The notes beneath the pieces are model-generated. The model worked only from the letters and a program-made list of their open reading frames with translations. It ran no database searches and had not been told where the DNA came from. The translations under genes were made by a program, and so were the position numbers. DNA of 15,957 nucleotides from JAKACU01 sp021821185 (GTDB lineage Bacteria; Bacillota; Bacilli; Alicyclobacillales; SLC66), in contig DAHWJX010000162.1 in the NCBI GenBank assembly GCA_027343965.1, positions 1 through 15,957 on the forward strand, read 5' to 3'. Positions 13,865 through 15,957 of this stretch are shown piece by piece. The first letter of the stretch is position 1. Every line of letters starts with the position of its first letter.

Positions 13865-14668
13865 TTAGTTGCGGCTGGCTTGTGAGATCGTTTCATGACG
13901 TGCACGCGTTGCCGCAAACAAGGACGTAAAGATATCATCACCTCCGGCTTGAAGTACGGTAAGGCCTGCTGATGTAACACCACCTGGCAGGGCCACTTGT
14001 GCTAAAATGTCTTCTAGGCTCCATGCACCGTGCGTAAGCAATTGTCCCACGCCTGCTGCCATGGATTGTACAAGATAGAGAGCCATTGTCGCGGACAATC
14101 CTTCCTTTTCCGCTGCTTTAGCTAATCGAAGGAGCCAATCAGCTAAAAAGGCTGGTCCACAACTCGTCAGGTCTGAACAGATACGAATGTCTCCTTCGTT
14201 GATAACAAACGGTGTACCAATGGGTGTGAGCCATTCAAGCATGTCCGTTTGCTGTGTAGGTGTGAATCGTGACCCAAACATTACTAACTGAATTCCGGCC
14301 AACGCATACTGCGTGATGCTAGGAATCAGCTTGATTACATAACTCGGAAGCGTTTCTTCGAGCTCTTCTAATGTGATGGCACTAACGGTTGTCAATAGAT
14401 ATTGTTGTTGTGACATACTGGTCGCAAGGCTGGGCAAGATATCCCATGTATCCTTAGCTTTTAAGCATAGGAAAATAACATCAGATGAAGAGACCAATGA
14501 GTTCAGATCATGCTCGATGATGATTTTATGAGGATTTTCTTCATATAACGAGCGTGCTTTATCTAAGCTTCTGTTGAAAATGTGAATGGGCTGTGGGTCG
14601 CCAGTTTGCGTCCAGGCACGAGCGAGCATGCCTCCCATGTGCCCGGTCCCAATGATTCCGATGCGCAC
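13865..14668 (-). CDS. comER: ComER-like protein, pyrroline-5-carboxylate reductase family
   Basis: This is a 267-residue NAD(P)-dependent oxidoreductase of the ProC fold. The start is the GTG at 14668, with GGGGG eight bases before it; the frame reaching back to 14734 lacks such a site. The Rossmann nucleotide-binding motif RIGIIGTGHMGGMLA is at the N-terminus, with NRS at the end of strand 2. VIFLCLKAKD is typical of this family, and the C-terminal helical dimerisation domain contains the ProC-like DLTSCGPAFLADW and ALPGGVTSAGL. The divergence from true ProC and the Bacillales setting suggest ComER. In Bacillus that gene is linked to comE, with roles in sporulation or biofilm reported; the reaction is not known. 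It is divergent from cggR. Confidence 0.75.
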   Translation of the reverse strand: MRIGIIGTGHMGGMLARAWTQTGDPQPIHIFNRSLDKARSLYEENPHKIIIEHDLNSLVSSSDVIFLCLKAKDTWDILPSLATSMSQQQYLLTTVSAITLEELEETLPSYVIKLIPSITQYALAGIQLVMFGSRFTPTQQTDMLEWLTPIGTPFVINEGDIRICSDLTSCGPAFLADWLLRLAKAAEKEGLSATMALYLVQSMAAGVGQLLTHGAWSLEDILAQVALPGGVTSAGLTVLQAGGDDIFTSLFAATRARHETISQASRN

Positions 14669-14735
14669 GGCGTTTCCCCCTGAATAGTGATGATGTCTTA
14701 CGTCCCTTCCATCATATGCGAAAGAAAACATCATA

Positions 14736-14764
14736 TTGCCAAAATATCAGGTGGGATGTATCAT
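14736..14764 (+). promoter_or_regulatory. Sigma-A-type promoter of the cggR-gapA operon
   Basis: TTGCCA (14736-14741) and TATCAT (14759-14764) are separated by exactly 17 bp, and the CggR operator begins 10 bp after the -10 box. A repressor bound there would block promoter clearance. Confidence 0.7.
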
Positions 14765-14774
14765 ATATCCGTGG

Positions 14775-14810
14775 CGGGACGAAATGGGTTCCACCGGGAC
14801 GTATTGAGTC
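14775..14810 (+). promoter_or_regulatory. CggR operator (direct repeat)
   Basis: CGGGAC occurs at 14775-14780 and again at 14795-14800, 20 bp apart. Each copy is followed six bases later by a second element (GGTT at 14787-14790, AGTC at 14807-14810). This is the half-site order and spacing of the characterised Bacillus CggR operator, although the second elements deviate from TGTC. Fructose 1,6-bisphosphate is the known inducer of CggR. Confidence 0.85.
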
Positions 14811-14815
14811 CCTCT

Positions 14816-14834
14816 GATTCACCGCTGGTGAATC
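14816..14834 (+). promoter_or_regulatory. 5' leader hairpin of the cggR-gapA mRNA
   Basis: GATTCACC (14816-14823) and GGTGAATC (14827-14834) are perfect complements around a three-base loop, ten bases before the cggR ribosome binding site. It may protect the mRNA end or influence cggR translation; no T tract follows, so it is not a terminator. Confidence 0.6.
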
Positions 14835-14856
14835 GTGATGGAAAGAGGGGCGTGTG

Positions 14857-15903
14857 ATGGACTCCTTAGTAGTGGGTCAGCGCCTTGTCCCTGAATTGGC
14901 AGACAAGTTGCGTGCGCGGTATCGCGTATTGCAGCGAATTTTTTTGCACCAGCCGATCGGAAGGCGCAGCCTGGCAACGGTGCTTGGAACCACAGAACGC
15001 ATTTTGCGCGCTGATGTGGAGCTTCTTAAGCAACAGGGCCTACTTGATGTAGGGCCTATTGGCATGTCGTTGACCGAAGCTGGAGTAGCCGTCATCGCAG
15101 ACCTTGACGACGTGATTCGATGCCTTGACGGGCGACAAGAGCTTGAGCGCATGCTCAGTTCTACCTTGGGCATTGGACGCGTGATCGTTGTTCCTGGTGA
15201 TAGTCAGGATGACGAAGTTGTCATGCGCGATATCGGTTATGGTGCGGGGCGAGTACTTAGTGAGTATATAAAGCCTCCTTGCACTGTGGCTGTCACAGGC
15301 GGTTCCTCGATGGCGATGGTAGCGGATATGTTGCCAAAAAGTACGCAACAACTTGCTATTGAAGTGCTTCCGGCACGTGGCGGACTTGGTGAACGTGTGG
15401 AACTTTTGGCGAACACCATTGCATCGCAGATCGCGTTTAAGCTCGGAGGAACCTATCGTATGTTTCATGTGCCGGAGCTTTTAAGCCGAACAACGGCCGA
15501 ACGCCTGTCTATGGAACCCATGATTCAAGAAATCGTAAATCGCATACGAAGTGCCGACATTGTCTTGCACGGTATCGGGGATGCGCTAACGATGGCGCGC
15601 AGGCGCCGATTGGATGATCAAACGATCACTGACTTGCGCCAGCAAAAAGCTGTGGCGGAGGCATTTGGTTATTATTTTGATGCGCAAGGCAACATTGTGC
15701 ATGTCATGAACACCGTCGGACTTCATTTGGGGGATCTGCCGCACATTGGTACGGTGATCGGTGTAGCTGGTGGACGTGCTAAGGCCAGTGCCATCACAGC
15801 TGCATCGCGAGCATACAAGATGGATGCGTTGATCACTGATGAAGGTGCTGCACGGGAGATTGTACATTCAGAAGGGATGATTTCGACATGGCAACCAAAG
15901 TAG
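14857..15903 (+). CDS. cggR: Central glycolytic genes regulator CggR (SorC family)
   Basis: This is a 348-residue repressor of the gapA operon. The N-terminal winged helix is at about residues 20-85 (RYRVLQRIFLHQPIGRRSLA). The SorC-type sugar-phosphate-binding domain follows, with VAVTGGSSMAMVAD, ARGGLGERVELLANTIAS and a C-terminal GVAGGRAKASAITAA block, the expected ligand site for fructose 1,6-bisphosphate. The ATG at 14857 follows GAGGGG by six bases; the adjacent GTG at 14854 is too close. Promoter, operator and leader hairpin all lie in the 120 bases before it, so it is autoregulated. The gene overlaps the start of gapA by 16 bases. Confidence 0.93.
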   Translation: MDSLVVGQRLVPELADKLRARYRVLQRIFLHQPIGRRSLATVLGTTERILRADVELLKQQGLLDVGPIGMSLTEAGVAVIADLDDVIRCLDGRQELERMLSSTLGIGRVIVVPGDSQDDEVVMRDIGYGAGRVLSEYIKPPCTVAVTGGSSMAMVADMLPKSTQQLAIEVLPARGGLGERVELLANTIASQIAFKLGGTYRMFHVPELLSRTTAERLSMEPMIQEIVNRIRSADIVLHGIGDALTMARRRRLDDQTITDLRQQKAVAEAFGYYFDAQGNIVHVMNTVGLHLGDLPHIGTVIGVAGGRAKASAITAASRAYKMDALITDEGAAREIVHSEGMISTWQPK

Positions 15904-15957
15904 GAATTAATGGATTTGGCCGTATAGGACGTAACGTATTTCGCGCAGCATTTGCTC
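15888..15957 (+). CDS. gapA: Glyceraldehyde-3-phosphate dehydrogenase, N-terminus (cut by window edge)
   Basis: The first 23 codons are present. They begin MATKV and carry GINGFGRIGR, the NAD-binding signature of GAPDH, which oxidises glyceraldehyde 3-phosphate in glycolysis. The ATG at 15888 lies inside the end of cggR in another frame, with GAAGGG about eleven bases upstream. The cggR-gapA order is the standard Bacillales arrangement, so this is the glycolytic GapA rather than the gluconeogenic GapB. Confidence 0.95.
   Translation, partial: MATKVGINGFGRIGRNVFRAAFA

Noticed and set aside
1..15957. CRISPR array, prophage or plasmid functions.
   Set aside because: By eye I see no regularly spaced direct repeats, no phage structural or integrase genes and no replication genes in the window.

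Overview
The window looks like part of the chromosome of a Gram-positive Bacillales-type bacterium. The evidence is a cggR-gapA junction with a textbook-spaced CggR operator, a ComER-like gene, a sporulation-style orphan histidine kinase, strong GGAGG-type ribosome binding sites, frequent GTG/TTG starts, and LacI/KdgR-type sugar control. I cannot name the species; an Alicyclobacillaceae-like host is only a guess.

Region 1 (1-1001, minus strand) holds an OmpR-type response regulator and the start of its sensor kinase, joined by an ATGA stop/start overlap. Region 2 (about 1002-6600) is accessory and largely in decay. It contains a degraded IS607-family element whose tnpA is fused by deletion to a tnpB fragment. 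The element's distal end has an interleaved stem structure that resembles a TnpB omega RNA. It also holds a small secreted protein, a compact zinc amidohydrolase of the AstE/AspA type, a nested inverted-repeat element, and the wreck of a three-gene operon (membrane protein, NarL-type kinase, NarL-type regulator). Several exact lesions can be read in that wreck. A TipAS-like fragment and an apparently intact soluble PAS histidine kinase follow.

Region 3 (6610-12184, plus strand) is the most interesting intact unit. A KdgR-like LacI repressor is followed by an operon whose first four genes have overlapping stops and starts: a xylose-isomerase-like TIM barrel, a KDG-kinase-type PfkB kinase, an ACS-family MFS transporter and an HPS/KGPDC-family enzyme. 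A PHI-type SIS isomerase follows after a 47-base gap. Matching 11-bp operator-like palindromes lie before the repressor gene and before the operon. The gene mix fits neither a plain KDG pathway (no kdgA aldolase is seen) nor plain formaldehyde fixation. The decarboxylase/synthase and the isomerase both carry atypical active-site residues. A sugar-acid route that uses RuMP-type enzymes is therefore a reasonable hypothesis.

Region 4 (12185-15957) holds a tRNA-Arg(CCG) with its terminator, a relic of glycerate kinase, an L,D-transpeptidase, ComER on the minus strand, and the start of the glycolytic cggR-gapA operon with promoter, operator and 5' leader hairpin.
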